A DNA stretch of 64,000 bases. Source: Paucidesulfovibrio sp036541255 (GTDB lineage Bacteria; Desulfobacterota; Desulfovibrionia; Desulfovibrionales; Desulfovibrionaceae). Shown here piece by piece: positions 51,283-59,948 of this stretch. The notes beneath the pieces were generated by a model. It saw only the letters and a program-made list of their open reading frames with translations, had not been told where the DNA came from and searched no databases. The translations under genes and the position numbers were made by a program. The DNA is taken from the NCBI GenBank assembly GCA_036541255.1, contig JAZHDD010000020.1, positions 1 to 64,000 on the forward strand, read 5' to 3'. Numbering within the stretch: the stretch's first letter is position 1; every line of letters starts with the position of its first letter.

Positions 51283-54249
51283 ATGAGCCAAGAGTACATG
51301 GACCCGGAACTTCTCTCCGATTTTTTCAATGAAGCCAGGGAGCACCTGGAAACTATTGAACCCAATTTGCTGCAACTTGAGGCCAATCCTCAAGACTTGG
51401 CCCTGCTCAACGATATTTTTCGGCCCATGCATTCCCTGAAAGGTGCTTCGGGCTTTCTCGGTTTGAACAAGATCAACCGGCTGGCGCATAAGGCAGAGAA
51501 CATACTTGACGACCTCCGTCAGGGGACGCGGGCCGCCACTCCGAGGATCATGGACCTGATTCTTTCCGCGACTGATGCCTTGCGCACCATGGTAGAAAGC
51601 CTGGAAGATACTGGTGTCGAAGGAAACGCAGATATTCAGCCGATCATAGACAGCATCGAGGCTCTGCAAAAGTCCGGTTCGCAGGGCAAGCCTCAGTCTA
51701 CCAAGGAGATTCCCGTGGAACCGAAACCGGCACAAGTCAATGCAACCGAAGCATCTGTCCGCTCCGAGAACGCTCCGCCGAAGAATCCCACTGCGGAACG
51801 GAATGATTCCGGTCCGCGCTTCCATCTTGAACCCGATCCGGACTTTGATGCCACACCTTATGCCCTGACCACGGTGGGCGAAGGACATTTGACGGATTTT
51901 TTAGAAGAAGCCCAAGATATTATAGAGGATTTAAACCGCTCGCTTGTAGAGCTGGAGGGTGATCCCCAAGGCGCCGGAGAATTGGTCAATGACATTTTCC
52001 GTTATTTCCATAACCTTAAAGGAAATAGCGGTATTATAGGTTTCAAGGAGCTTAATGCCCTGACCCATGAGGCTGAAACTCTGCTGAACAAGGTTCGCAA
52101 AGGTGAGATGGCGACTTCACAGTCGCTTTTCGACTTACTGCTTGCCGTTGTGGACCTGATCGAAAACATGGTTGCGCACGTAAATCCTGCTTCGGGTGAA
52201 GTTGTTCCAACGGATAACGTGGCGATGATCGAGTTGCTGCAGCGCGCTTATGAGGACGGGGATTTCCCCGAAATGGGCGGAGGGCATGCCGCTGCCGGAG
52301 AAGCGATGGTAGAGGTCCCGACGGTTGAAACGGTCGCTACGGCCGAAGTTGAGCTTGTCGCTGCCGGTTCGCATGAGCGTGCAACCGGGGGGGGAGATAC
52401 GCTCGCCGAAGAACAAGAAGCCATGGCGTTTGACCCCGAGGATGTGGTTATCTTCGAGAATGCCATGAACCAGCAAATTGACAATCTTCAGTTGGCACTG
52501 GTTGAATTGAAAAAGGACGGAACGCAGACTCCGTATGTGGATGGCCTGTATCGTTCCTTGCAGACCATACAGAATTCTTGTGGTTATATGGGGTTGGATG
52601 AATTGCGGGACTATGCGGAGCAAACCGCGGCGCTGGTGGATCAGGCTCGTCAGATCGGAGATTTCAGCATTATGCTGGATATTATGGGGCAGGAAATTTC
52701 AATTGTATCCGAGCGGTTACGCGATGCTGTCAACGCAATGCGCCTGGCCGGGACCGATTCCGCTCTTTCCTCCGAGTCTGCGCCGGCTATTGTGCCGCCC
52801 GCGCAGCAAATCCAGTCGGCACCCGCCTCAGATCCAATGCCGTCGACATCCAGGCCTGCCGATGTGAGAACGCCCGAGCGGACACCAGAGCGGACACCCG
52901 AACGTCCGACACCTCCCGCCGAGCCCGCGATTGCCGCTACAGCGCCGAGCGCCACTGCCAAGCACAAGACCGCCAGCACGATCCGGGTTGACCATCAGAA
53001 GCTGGATCATCTCATGAATCTCATTGGTGAATTGATCATCAATCGCAATCGTTATGCACTCTTGGCACGTGCCCTTGAGGAGGGGCAGGAAGAGGTGCAT
53101 TTGGTGGCCCAGCAGCTCACCGAGACCACCTATGCCATGGCCCGCATTTCCGATGATCTGCAGGACACGATCATGAACGTGCGCATGGTCCCGGTGCAGA
53201 CGGTTTTTTCCCGGTTCCCTCGTTTGGTGCGCGATCTTTCCCGGAAGAGCGGCAAGCAGATCGATTTGATTACCGAAGGCGAGGAGACCGAGTTGGACAA
53301 GAGCGTTGTGGAAGAAATCGGCGATCCGCTGGTACATCTTGTGCGCAATGCTGTCGACCATGGGTTGGAGACAGAAGAGGAGCGCGTCGCCGCAGGCAAG
53401 TCCCCTTCGGGGCATGTCTGGTTGCGGGCCTATCACAAGGGGAATTCCGTAGCGATTGAGGTGGAGGATGATGGTCGGGGCATTGACCCGGACAAGATGC
53501 GCAGCGTGGCCGTGCGCAAGGGCGTTCTGAGTGCTGAAGAGGCTGCAAGCCTCGATGATCGCGAAGCGGTTGAGTTGATATTTCATCCCGGCTTTTCCTC
53601 CGCCGAGAAGATTACGGATATTTCGGGTCGCGGCGTGGGTATGGATGTAGTCAAAACCAACATCAAGAACCTCAAGGGCAGCGTCAATACCCAGTCCGTT
53701 GTGGGCAAGGGCACCAAGCTGACCCTGACGTTACCCCTGACCCTGGCCATCATTGATGCACTTATGGTGGAAGTGGCCGGTGAGATTTTCGCCATTCCTC
53801 TGGACGCCGTATCCGAGACCACCAAGATTCGCACGGAAAAGCTTGCGGATGTGAACAGCCGCAAGGCCGTGACTTTGCGCGGCGAGGTGCTTGGTGTGGT
53901 CGAGTTGGCGGAATTGCTGGATCTGCCCGTGAACAATGAGGAACGCTCACTGTTGCCCATTGTTATCGTGCACGACAATGAACGCCGCGTTGGTCTGGTG
54001 GTGGACCGTCTCCTGGAACGCCAGGAAATCGTGATTAAACCTTTGGGGCAATATCTCAGCGACTTTGATCTGGACGGGATTTCCGGGGCCACGATCATGG
54101 GGGATGGATCGGTGGTCCTCATTCTTGATCCGCATGAGGTCTATTCTCTGGCAACCTCCATGGGCCGCCCCCAGGCCCGGGGACTGGAACGCCCCAAGGG
54201 GCAGTCCCTCAAAGCGGCTGCCCAGGCGCTCGAGGCTGGACAGGTCTGA
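51283..54249 (+). CDS. cheA: chemotaxis histidine kinase with three Hpt-type domains
   Basis: This 988-residue CheA is much longer than the usual about 650-700. Order: Hpt1 with H50 (FRPMHSLKGASGFLG); a linker; Hpt2 with H243 (FRYFHNLKGNSGIIG); and an Hpt-like third domain in which the histidine is replaced by Q427 (YRSLQTIQNSCGYMG). A Pro/Thr-rich linker follows (about 500-560), then the dimerisation domain (DHLMNLIGELIINRN) and an HATPase with VRNAVDHGLE, DDGRGID and GRGVGMDVVKTN. A CheW-like domain ends the protein (about 825-960). No P2 CheY-binding domain is recognised. The ATG at 51283 follows AGGGGGCGGCTC. It closes the cluster; cheW and receptor genes are absent. Confidence 0.93.
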   Translation: MSQEYMDPELLSDFFNEAREHLETIEPNLLQLEANPQDLALLNDIFRPMHSLKGASGFLGLNKINRLAHKAENILDDLRQGTRAATPRIMDLILSATDALRTMVESLEDTGVEGNADIQPIIDSIEALQKSGSQGKPQSTKEIPVEPKPAQVNATEASVRSENAPPKNPTAERNDSGPRFHLEPDPDFDATPYALTTVGEGHLTDFLEEAQDIIEDLNRSLVELEGDPQGAGELVNDIFRYFHNLKGNSGIIGFKELNALTHEAETLLNKVRKGEMATSQSLFDLLLAVVDLIENMVAHVNPASGEVVPTDNVAMIELLQRAYEDGDFPEMGGGHAAAGEAMVEVPTVETVATAEVELVAAGSHERATGGGDTLAEEQEAMAFDPEDVVIFENAMNQQIDNLQLALVELKKDGTQTPYVDGLYRSLQTIQNSCGYMGLDELRDYAEQTAALVDQARQIGDFSIMLDIMGQEISIVSERLRDAVNAMRLAGTDSALSSESAPAIVPPAQQIQSAPASDPMPSTSRPADVRTPERTPERTPERPTPPAEPAIAATAPSATAKHKTASTIRVDHQKLDHLMNLIGELIINRNRYALLARALEEGQEEVHLVAQQLTETTYAMARISDDLQDTIMNVRMVPVQTVFSRFPRLVRDLSRKSGKQIDLITEGEETELDKSVVEEIGDPLVHLVRNAVDHGLETEEERVAAGKSPSGHVWLRAYHKGNSVAIEVEDDGRGIDPDKMRSVAVRKGVLSAEEAASLDDREAVELIFHPGFSSAEKITDISGRGVGMDVVKTNIKNLKGSVNTQSVVGKGTKLTLTLPLTLAIIDALMVEVAGEIFAIPLDAVSETTKIRTEKLADVNSRKAVTLRGEVLGVVELAELLDLPVNNEERSLLPIVIVHDNERRVGLVVDRLLERQEIVIKPLGQYLSDFDLDGISGATIMGDGSVVLILDPHEVYSLATSMGRPQARGLERPKGQSLKAAAQALEAGQV

Positions 54250-54268
54250 ATCTGGGTTTTCTCAGCAA

Positions 54269-54314
54269 AAACGAAAAACGCCGGAAGATTCATACTCCCG
54301 GCGTTTTTCGTTTC
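54269..54314. terminator. bidirectional terminator after cheA
   Basis: ACGAAAAACGCCGG (54271-54284) pairs perfectly with 54298-54311 around a 13-base loop, with A-rich and T-rich flanks on both sides. It lies between cheA and the convergent membrane-protein gene. Confidence 0.88.
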
Positions 54315-54329
54315 TGCTTCCGATACAGG

Positions 54330-55271
54330 TCATGGGGCCAGCAGGCTCAGGGAGAGCAGGAGCGCCGTCAGCTGAACGCCCCAGGCCAGCAAGCCGCCCA
54401 ATACTGCCAAGCCCTTGAAGCGGAGGGGCGTGGCGCTCCGCATGACGGGCAGCCACAGCAGACAGCAGAGCAGCGCTGCCCCCACTCCGGCATACAGGAC
54501 CGGAGCCAGGGTCGAGGCCAGCAGGGCGGAACGGGCTTCCGGGTTCATGCCGAGCAGCAGCCAAGCCGGACCTGCCAGTTGCAGGAACATGAAGACGACG
54601 CCTCCGGTGACGACAAAGGGCAGGGCAAAGTTGTAATAATCCCGGCCATAATTATCTTTGTGGCGACGGTAAATCAGATAGAGAGCACCTAGCCCGCCGC
54701 CATTGGCCAGTCCGAGGATCAGATATTGTAGCGTGAAGGGCCAGACCGGAGAGTCGGCCAAAGGCAGTGTCGGCGTGATGTTTTCCGGCGCAATACCCGA
54801 GGAGAACGCAGCGAGGAATTCCGGTGCAATGATTACTCCGGCGGGAATGGTCGCCACGGCGGCCAATGCGGCAGCTCCCCCCAGAACAAGATGCAGGGCT
54901 TTGTTGTTGCGCATGCCTTTCCAGGTCAGGCGATACAGCAAGGTGAGAAGCAGGGCCACTCCCCAAGTGAGGCAGAAGGGCAGCGCCGGGCTGTGTGATG
55001 CGAATAGCCAATCCGTGAGCCAGGGAAGGTTGCGGCCCAGCAGTACCCCGCCCGCAGCGAACGCCGTGCAGGCGATCGCCAGAAAACACATTGCCATGCT
55101 GCTTAATTGTTGAGCCAGTTTGTCAGGAAAGGCCGTGCCGCGGGCCAGTCCGGTCGTTTCGCTTACCAGGGAAAGCACGAGCGCGCCCATGCCCGCTGTG
55201 GCGATCAGGCTGAAAAAGGCTGGAGCCGCAAGTTGTGCGGCGAGATGCAATACATCGGAAGAAAGATTCAC
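54330..55271 (-). CDS. polytopic membrane protein of unknown function
   Basis: This 313-residue protein has about nine hydrophobic helices spread along its length. It has only short loops, one containing YRRHKDNYGRDYYNF near residue 205. I see no heme-binding, transporter or enzyme signature that I can name. Composition and codon use are host-like. It stands alone on the minus strand between cheA and the ybgF gene, with about 180 bases to the divergent start. A respiratory or quinone-related subunit is conceivable from the helix pattern but not supported by motifs. Confidence 0.55.
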   Translation of the reverse strand: MNLSSDVLHLAAQLAAPAFFSLIATAGMGALVLSLVSETTGLARGTAFPDKLAQQLSSMAMCFLAIACTAFAAGGVLLGRNLPWLTDWLFASHSPALPFCLTWGVALLLTLLYRLTWKGMRNNKALHLVLGGAAALAAVATIPAGVIIAPEFLAAFSSGIAPENITPTLPLADSPVWPFTLQYLILGLANGGGLGALYLIYRRHKDNYGRDYYNFALPFVVTGGVVFMFLQLAGPAWLLLGMNPEARSALLASTLAPVLYAGVGAALLCCLLWLPVMRSATPLRFKGLAVLGGLLAWGVQLTALLLSLSLLAP

Positions 55272-55450
55272 GCTGTCTACTCCAGTCTGCGTCTTTTCAA
55301 GGAAGTGCGTGTCGGTTTCAGTCCGACCGACGCGGGGCTGAAGATGTCATTTCAAGATGAAAAATGCAAGTCTATGGGCGTGGTTCCTTGCCAAAAGCCC
55401 GCCTTTGGCCTATGCCTCCAGAAGTGAATCCTCGACCTATGGAGTTGCCC

Positions 55451-56419
55451 ATGAAACCTCTCGTCCTACAGCTCATGCTTCTGGCCTTGCTGCTTGCTGC
55501 TTGCGCAGGCCCCATGGCCAAGACGCAGAACGCAAGCCAGGAATGGCGATTGCAAACGCTGGAGGAGCGGTTTCTAGACTTTCAGGAGGATCAGCGTCGC
55601 GAGGCAGAGCGGGCCAAGACGGCTGACGAGGCCCTGGCCAAGAAACTTGCCCAGCTGGAAGAGCGTGTTTCCAAAGCGCTGTATGGGGGCGCGGATCTGC
55701 CCGAAGAGACAACAGTCAAGGCCGAATCCATGATGGAAACGACCGCCACTGAGCAGCCCATGGCCGAAGCGGCCAAGCCCGCGGCCATCGAACCGGAAGA
55801 GCCGATGCAGGCGGCAAGTGCGCCTGAAGCCGCCGAAGAGACAGCACCAGATGCGGAGCCCGTGCCTGATCCGGCGCCTGATGTCGCTTCGGTCGAAGCT
55901 CCTGCTCCGGTCATGGCTGGTCCTGAAAGCGATGAGGAGCGTCCTTGGGCAAATGTACCCGGACCTGCCGTGGCACCTTCCGTGCCAGGGCCGGCACTTC
56001 GGACGGACACACGCAAACCGGTGCCTGCGCAGCCGGTCATCGCCTCAGCGCAGTCTCAGTATGATCGGGGCTTGGGGTTGGTTCGTGCTCATCGTCCCGA
56101 TGTGGGACGTGAAGTCTTGGAAGGCTTTCTACAGAATTATCCGAGTCATAAGCTGGTGCCCAACGCCATGTATTGGATAGGGGAGGCCTATTATGAACAG
56201 AAGGATTATCCCCAGGCCATCCTGAGCTTCAAGGACGTGGTCGCGAAATATCCCAAACATCACAAGGCGCAGGCTGCTCTGCTCAAAATCGGCATGTCCT
56301 ACCAGAACGTGGGGGACAAGGACAACGCCTTGTTTTATCTCCGTACGCTCGTGGAAGATTATCCCAACTCCGATCCCGCACGCGCTGCCCGGCAACTTCT
56401 GCGCGAAATCCCTAATTAG
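55451..56419 (+). CDS. ybgF: Tol-Pal system protein YbgF/CpoB-like lipoprotein
   Basis: This 322-residue envelope protein has a lipobox LLLAACAG (Cys18), a short coiled coil (about 35-75) and a long Ala/Pro/Glu-rich linker (about 80-190). A C-terminal TPR domain of three repeats follows (YWIGEAYYEQKDYPQAILSF; KIGMSYQNVGDKDNALFYL), typical of YbgF/CpoB. That protein coordinates outer-membrane constriction with peptidoglycan synthesis. The ATG at 55451 has GGAG six bases upstream and yields the signal peptide. Classical YbgF has a cleaved signal rather than a lipid anchor, and no tol or pal genes are adjacent. dprA follows after 25 bases. Confidence 0.8.
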   Translation: MKPLVLQLMLLALLLAACAGPMAKTQNASQEWRLQTLEERFLDFQEDQRREAERAKTADEALAKKLAQLEERVSKALYGGADLPEETTVKAESMMETTATEQPMAEAAKPAAIEPEEPMQAASAPEAAEETAPDAEPVPDPAPDVASVEAPAPVMAGPESDEERPWANVPGPAVAPSVPGPALRTDTRKPVPAQPVIASAQSQYDRGLGLVRAHRPDVGREVLEGFLQNYPSHKLVPNAMYWIGEAYYEQKDYPQAILSFKDVVAKYPKHHKAQAALLKIGMSYQNVGDKDNALFYLRTLVEDYPNSDPARAARQLLREIPN

Positions 56420-56444
56420 GCCGTATCTCGCCCAAGGGCAGGCC

Positions 56445-57629
56445 ATGGATCTGAACAAGGAATTTTTCGCCTGTCTGGCCTTGCGGCATACCTCCCGACT
56501 TGGCCCCCGGACCTGGAAACGGATTCTCGAAGCATACCAGAGCGCGTATGAGGCGGTTCGTTGCGCTGCGGACTGGCCGACACGCAAGCTTGCGAATCGT
56601 TCGCTGGCCGAGGCGGTGACAAGCGAGGTCTGGCGCGCGGACGCCGAGGTCGAGTACCGGTCCACGCGAATGCGGCGGCTGGATGTCGTGACATGGTTTG
56701 ACCCCCGCTATCCGCAACGGCTGCGGGAAATCGCAGACCCGCCTTTGTTGCTGTATGCGTCCGGAGATGCTTCGTTGTTGAGCGCACCGTCAGTGGCCGT
56801 GGTGGGAGCGCGTAAGAGCACGGAACATGGTTTGGCCACGGCCCGGCGTATCAGCGAAGAACTTTCGCGCATGGGCTTGAGTGTGGTGTCCGGATTGGCG
56901 TTGGGCATTGATCGCGAAGCCCATCTGGGTGGTCTCGTCGGCGTGGGAAGTTCCGTGGGCGTGCTGGGCTGCGGCCTGGATGTGAATTACCCCAAAGGTA
57001 ATGCCGACGTCCGCGCCGAGTTGGAGCGGCGGGGCTGCGTTGTCTCGGAGTTCGCACCGGGAACTCCTCCCGACGGCAACAATTTTCCGCATCGCAATCG
57101 GATTATCAGCGGCATTAGCTTGGCCGTGGTCGTGGCCGAAGCTGCCGAGCGGAGCGGCAGTCTGATCACTGCCCGCCTGGCAATGGAGCAGGGCCGTGAC
57201 GTCTTTGCCTTGCCAGGCCCGGCTGGACAGGCCGCCTTTACGGGATGCCACCGGCTTATCCGCGAAGGGGCCACATTGGCCGAGTCCGGCGAGGATATTC
57301 TTGCCGAACTGCGTTTCCAATTCGGTCCGGAATTGACGGGATTGCGCAATGGGCAAGCACCGCGGCGCACATCAGGATTGACTTCCAAGGTTGTTTCCCA
57401 CGTTGACCAGGCTGTGATCCCTTCGGTCGCTCGACTCTCCCCTCCCGACGATCCCGAAGAGCGTGCGGTGTTCGACCTGCTCGACAAGGAAGGACAGGCG
57501 CATATCGACTCGCTCACCCGTGCTCTTGACTGGGAAAGTTTCCGCGTCAGCAGAGTGTTGCTGGTCCTGGAAATGAAAGGCCTTGTCCGGCAGTGCCCGG
57601 GAATGCGGTATTCTCTTGTCGTTTTTTAA
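56445..57629 (+). CDS. dprA: DNA-processing protein DprA
   Basis: DprA loads RecA on incoming single-stranded DNA during transformation. The 394-residue protein has a SAM-like N-terminal region, the Rossmann core with VAVVGARKSTEHG, VVSGLALGIDREAH, GCGLDVNYPKGN, FPHRNRIISG and ERSGSLITARLA. The C-terminal winged helix spans about 335-394. All family motifs are intact. dprA is common in bacteria without proven competence, so transformation ability is not implied. It follows ybgF closely. Confidence 0.93.
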   Translation: MDLNKEFFACLALRHTSRLGPRTWKRILEAYQSAYEAVRCAADWPTRKLANRSLAEAVTSEVWRADAEVEYRSTRMRRLDVVTWFDPRYPQRLREIADPPLLLYASGDASLLSAPSVAVVGARKSTEHGLATARRISEELSRMGLSVVSGLALGIDREAHLGGLVGVGSSVGVLGCGLDVNYPKGNADVRAELERRGCVVSEFAPGTPPDGNNFPHRNRIISGISLAVVVAEAAERSGSLITARLAMEQGRDVFALPGPAGQAAFTGCHRLIREGATLAESGEDILAELRFQFGPELTGLRNGQAPRRTSGLTSKVVSHVDQAVIPSVARLSPPDDPEERAVFDLLDKEGQAHIDSLTRALDWESFRVSRVLLVLEMKGLVRQCPGMRYSLVVF

Positions 57630-57709
57630 CCAAAGAACTGCTTTTTCTCCCGTAAAGGTGTAGGATGTACCCTGCACTCTTTCCAAAATGTTTTTCAAAG
57701 GAGAAAAAT

Positions 57710-58078
57710 ATGAACAAGTCTGTGTTGTTGGCGATAGCTGCCATGTTATTCTTCGGTCTTGCAGGCCTCGGCTATGCCGGGACCATGTTTGAAGGGCTTG
57801 ATACTGACCACGACGGTATGTTGAGCGCTGAAGAACTCGGAAAAACCGGCGCAGATATTGATGCTGAAAGTTTTAAGGCCGTGGACACGGATCAGGATGG
57901 CGGCTTGAACCATGATGAATGGGCTGCGGGACGTGGTCAGCTTGGCTTTGGTCCCGGCCAAGGCATGGGTCAAGGCAAGGGCATGGGTCAAGGCCAAGGC
58001 ATGGGGCAAGGCAAGGGCATGGGGCCGCGGGACGGCACTGGGCCGGCCGCTGCTACCGGCGATTGCAATAAGCAATAA
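57710..58078 (+). CDS. secreted EF-hand protein with Gly/Gln/Met-rich tail
   Basis: This 122-residue exported protein has a signal peptide of about 23 residues (LLAIAAMLFFGLAGLGYA). Two EF-hand loops are visible: D31, D33, D35, S39, E42 and D59, D61, D63, N67, E70. The tail (about 80-106) repeats GQGMGQGK-type units and the DNA shows the same short tandem repeat. The ATG at 57710 follows AAAGGAGAAAAAT. Calcium binding is expected; the function of the methionine-glycine tail is unknown, and metal (copper) binding is one possibility. A strong terminator follows. Confidence 0.8.
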   Translation: MNKSVLLAIAAMLFFGLAGLGYAGTMFEGLDTDHDGMLSAEELGKTGADIDAESFKAVDTDQDGGLNHDEWAAGRGQLGFGPGQGMGQGKGMGQGQGMGQGKGMGPRDGTGPAAATGDCNKQ

Positions 58079-58094
58079 TATCTTCGACAATATC

Positions 58095-58121
58095 GGCCCG
58101 GCAAAAGCCGGGCCTTTTTTT
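58095..58121 (+). terminator. terminator after EF-hand gene
   Basis: GGCCCGGC-AAAA-GCCGGGCC is a perfect 8-bp stem followed by seven T, 17 bases after the stop codon. Confidence 0.92.
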
Positions 58122-58277
58122 ATGCCGATCACCCGGGGCCGTCCGGTCAAGAAAAGGAATGGCTGCACCTCCTTGCCTTGTTCGACCGTTGGTCAGGGAC
58201 GCTTTGCCTTCTTTTTCTTTTCATGGCATCTTCTGCGCCCTGCGCTTGGCGGATTCGTCTGATTGAGAGGTGTGTGC

Positions 58278-58550
58278 ATGGATTGGAAATTGTTTTTTTC
58301 GGCTTTTGGTACTCTTTTCCTTGCGGAATTGGGTGACAAGACACAGCTCGCCTGTGTGCTCATGGCCGCACGTACGGAAAAACCCTGGGCCGTTTTCTTG
58401 GGGGCCTCTTTGGCCTTGGTGCTGGTCAGTTTTCTCGGGGTCATGTTTGCGCAGTTGATATGCAATTATGTGCCGCAGAATTTGATCAAGAAGGTTGCGG
58501 CAGTCGGTTTCGTGATCATGGGCAGCCTGATTTGGTTCGACAAACTGTGA
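58278..58550 (+). CDS. half-size GDT1/TMEM165 (UPF0016) family cation exporter subunit
   Basis: This 90-residue membrane protein carries one copy of the family signature ELGDKTQL (about 16-23) and three hydrophobic helices. Most members have two such repeats in one chain of about 190-200 residues and act in manganese or calcium export. A single-repeat protein would need to pair with itself or another half. No second half is adjacent. The ATG at 58278 follows GAGAGG; a TTG five codons upstream is an alternative. Confidence 0.75.
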   Translation: MDWKLFFSAFGTLFLAELGDKTQLACVLMAARTEKPWAVFLGASLALVLVSFLGVMFAQLICNYVPQNLIKKVAAVGFVIMGSLIWFDKL

Positions 58551-58624
58551 TCTCTGAAAAACGCGTTGCTTGTACTGCAAGGATTTTCTATACTTGGTCC
58601 AAGTAATGCAACGACTGGAAGCAC

Positions 58625-59044
58625 ATGCAAAAGATTCCGCTCAATCTGGCTAAGCCGGGTATGGTCCTGGCGAGAGCCGTCTCCCGAGACAATGGCATCA
58701 CCATCGTCGCCGAAGGTGTGGAGTTGTCCGAGTCGCTTTTGAAGCGTCTTGAAGGCATGGGCATCGAACGGGTCGTGGTCAAAGGGAGTCCCGTAACCAT
58801 GGATGGCGGGGGCAGCACTGCCTTTGATGAACGTCTTGCGCGGCTTGACCATCTCTTCCGAGCCCAGGAAAAAGATCAATGGATGCGCAAGGTCAAGGCG
58901 TTCCTTCGCAATTATTTCAAGTTGAAAGCAGCTGCCCAGGCCGCTGCCCAAACAGTGGAAACCGTGGACTCCGCGCAGGGTGAAAACGTTGCCGCCAATG
59001 GCCCGCAAGCCAACGGCATCGCCACCACAAAGGCAAAGGGCTAG
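58625..59044 (+). CDS. protein resembling the N-terminal domain of HD-GYP proteins
   Basis: This 139-residue protein has the pattern IPLNLAKPGMVLARAV...GITIVAEGVELSE...LLKRLEGMGIERVVV. That is the small beta-rich domain often found before HD-GYP or HDOD modules. The C-terminal part is an Ala-rich charged helix and tail. It ends three bases before the HDOD gene, so the two probably form a split two-component module. No catalytic residues are seen. Confidence 0.65.
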   Translation: MQKIPLNLAKPGMVLARAVSRDNGITIVAEGVELSESLLKRLEGMGIERVVVKGSPVTMDGGGSTAFDERLARLDHLFRAQEKDQWMRKVKAFLRNYFKLKAAAQAAAQTVETVDSAQGENVAANGPQANGIATTKAKG

Positions 59045-59047
59045 GCC

Positions 59048-59884
59048 ATGCCGGACGATCTCAAAACGCTGGTCAAGGGGCAGGTCCTGGCAGTCAAGGA
59101 TTTGCCGACGTTGCCAGGCGTTCTGGACGAGGTGACCAAGCTTGTGCAGGACCCGGACGCCTCCACCGATCAGATCGCCAAGGCCATTTCCCGCGACCAG
59201 GTGCTTTCGGCCAAGGTCCTGAAAATGGTCAATTCGCCTGTCTACGGCTTTCCCGGGCGTATCAGCTCCATACAACATGCTTTGGTTTTGCTCGGTTTCA
59301 ACGTCATCCGGGGCATCATCATCTCCACTTCCGTTTTTGATATGATGCAGGCGGCCATGGAGGGACTCTGGCAGCATAGCATCGGTTGCGCCACGGCCAG
59401 CGGTATCATTGCCCGCAGGGCCGGGCTGGATGATCCTGAAGAATATGCCGTTGCGGGCCTGTTGCACGATTTGGGCAAGGTCGTGGCTGCGGTGCAGATG
59501 CCGGAGATGCAGGAGCGGATTCGCGAAACCTCCAAAGCCAAGAATATTTCATTTTACGAGGCGGAGCGGCTGATCATGGGGTTTGGGCACGACCGCATCA
59601 ACGCCTGGCTCGGGCGGCATTGGCGGTTGCCTGCCAACCTGCGCGAGGCCATGGCCTGCCATCACAGGCCGGAAACAGCCCAGCACTATCCGGAAATATC
59701 CTGCGTGGTGCACATGGGAGATTTCATGGTTCGCGCTTTTGAATTCGGCAATTCCGGAGATGACCATATATCCTATCTTTCGCCTCAGGCCGTGAATACG
59801 CTCAAGTTGCGCATGGCCGATCTGGAGCGGATTATGGATGAATTGTCCGATAGTTTTGTGGATATTACGGATTTGACCTTTTAG
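59048..59884 (+). CDS. HDOD domain signalling protein
   Basis: This 278-residue HDOD protein has the signature LPTLPGVLDEVTKLVQDP near residue 19 and VNSPVYGFPGRISSIQHALVLLG. It has H110 and the HD dyad H140-D141 in LLHDLGKV, so unlike most HDOD proteins it retains HD residues. HDOD proteins act in signalling, often near chemotaxis or c-di-GMP genes; a phosphohydrolase activity is possible but unproven. It follows its small partner gene by three bases and precedes a GGDEF regulator by 64 bases. Confidence 0.85.
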   Translation: MPDDLKTLVKGQVLAVKDLPTLPGVLDEVTKLVQDPDASTDQIAKAISRDQVLSAKVLKMVNSPVYGFPGRISSIQHALVLLGFNVIRGIIISTSVFDMMQAAMEGLWQHSIGCATASGIIARRAGLDDPEEYAVAGLLHDLGKVVAAVQMPEMQERIRETSKAKNISFYEAERLIMGFGHDRINAWLGRHWRLPANLREAMACHHRPETAQHYPEISCVVHMGDFMVRAFEFGNSGDDHISYLSPQAVNTLKLRMADLERIMDELSDSFVDITDLTF

Positions 59885-59948
59885 TCTTGTTTGTTTTGCG
59901 ATGTCTTCCGCTTTGACGTCGGCCCCGGCCCGGTGCTACTTGTGATGC

